Assembly: GCA_947505055.1 (NCBI GenBank)
Contig: CANNLO010000116.1
Location: forward strand, 1-12,300
DNA length: 12,300 nucleotides
Source of the DNA: Methylococcaceae bacterium
Lineage (GTDB): Bacteria; Pseudomonadota; Gammaproteobacteria; Methylococcales; Methylomonadaceae
Reading direction: 5' to 3'
Every line of letters starts with the position of its first letter. Position 1 is the first letter of the stretch. Below the pieces are notes generated by a model. It worked only from the letters and a program-made list of their open reading frames with translations, made no database searches and was not told where the DNA came from. This document shows positions 12,032-12,300 of this stretch, piece after piece. A program made the position numbers and the translations under genes.

Positions 12032-12300
12032 ATGCCTGTAAAAAATTCCAGTATCAAATTACAAACACTTGCTGCTCACAAACAGCTTTCTTATGAAAAC
12101 CTTGTCGCGGCCTGGTTGTTGGGGGACGGTTGGGAAGTCTTAATTCCAGCTATAGACCATGGCAAAAAAACAGATTTAGTTGTTGCTGATGACAACAACT
12201 ATTATCGAATTCAGGTTAAATCTATTGAATCGAAAGATGAGACCATCAAAGTTGAAAACAAGTGGAAGGGTGCAAAAATCGATTATGTGATCTTTTTTTC
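12032..12300 (+). CDS. PD-(D/E)XK nuclease-like protein, N-terminal part (runs off right edge)
   Basis: Eighty-nine codons are visible and the frame stays open at the edge. The fragment has the arrangement of small PD-(D/E)XK nucleases of the resolvase-like kind. An N-terminal helix with a conserved-looking acidic residue (E22 in 'SYENLVAAWLLGDGWEV') comes first, then 'GKKTDLVV' with D48, then 'YYRIQVKS' with Q61 and K63, giving the D...QxK active-site pattern. A helix and strand follow ('KIDYVIFF'). Such proteins cut or process DNA, but the substrate cannot be inferred. AAGG lies eight bases before the ATG at 12032, whereas an ATG at 12026 is only two bases from it. The gene is the only visible cargo on this side of the mobilization region. 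Confidence 0.68.
   Translation, partial: MPVKNSSIKLQTLAAHKQLSYENLVAAWLLGDGWEVLIPAIDHGKKTDLVVADDNNYYRIQVKSIESKDETIKVENKWKGAKIDYVIFF

Overview
The window reads as part of a mobilizable plasmid backbone from a Gram-negative proteobacterium, most likely a gammaproteobacterium. The evidence is an iteron origin with its initiator, a ParA/ParB pair, a KorA-like repressor, and a relaxase with divergent accessory genes around an IncP-type nick site. I see no ribosomal, tRNA or core metabolic gene. Species cannot be read from the sequence. No mating-pair-formation (type IV secretion) genes are in view, so transfer would need a helper or genes outside the window.

Layout, left to right. Positions 1-134 (minus) are the start of a tyrosine recombinase running off the left edge. 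About 75 bp upstream of it lies a perfect 12-bp dyad with a 5-bp spacer (210-238). A 730-bp stretch without a convincing gene follows, containing a large cruciform-like repeat (451-549). Then comes a small plasmid protein gene (866-1297). The replication and partition block follows on the plus strand: parA (1507-2271), parB/korB-like (2311-3438), a korA/trfB-like repressor (3547-3903) and repA (4015-5142). The origin lies directly downstream: nine 20-bp iterons (5120-5397), two perfect DnaA boxes, and an AT-rich segment with 13-bp-phased repeats. The promoters of the small gene and of parA carry nearly the same 19-bp sequence over their -35 boxes, so they are probably co-regulated.

Positions 5887-7494 (minus) hold an AT-rich accessory island with two genes: a cGAS/DncV-like nucleotidyltransferase and a multi-pass membrane SLATT protein. 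Together they look like a compact CBASS-type anti-phage system. The nucleotide signal would be made by the first protein and would act through the membrane protein. A well-formed promoter (TTGTCA-17-TAAGAT), a TTG start with a strong ribosome binding site, and degenerate repeats at both flanks mark it as a cargo cassette.

Positions 7853-11660 are an RP4/pTF-FC2-style mobilization region. A traK-traL(stbB)-traM-like operon (minus) faces traJ/mobC and the MOBP relaxase (plus) across oriT. The oriT segment holds a match to the IncP nick consensus YATCCTG|Y on the minus strand and helically phased direct repeats, one of which overlaps the traK-like promoter. A 96-codon cysteine-containing ORF is nested in another frame of the relaxase gene, as traH is nested in traI of RP4. 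At the right edge, a PD-(D/E)XK-nuclease-like gene (12032 onward, cut by the window) is preceded by a 22-codon leader ORF and a hairpin that covers its ribosome binding site.
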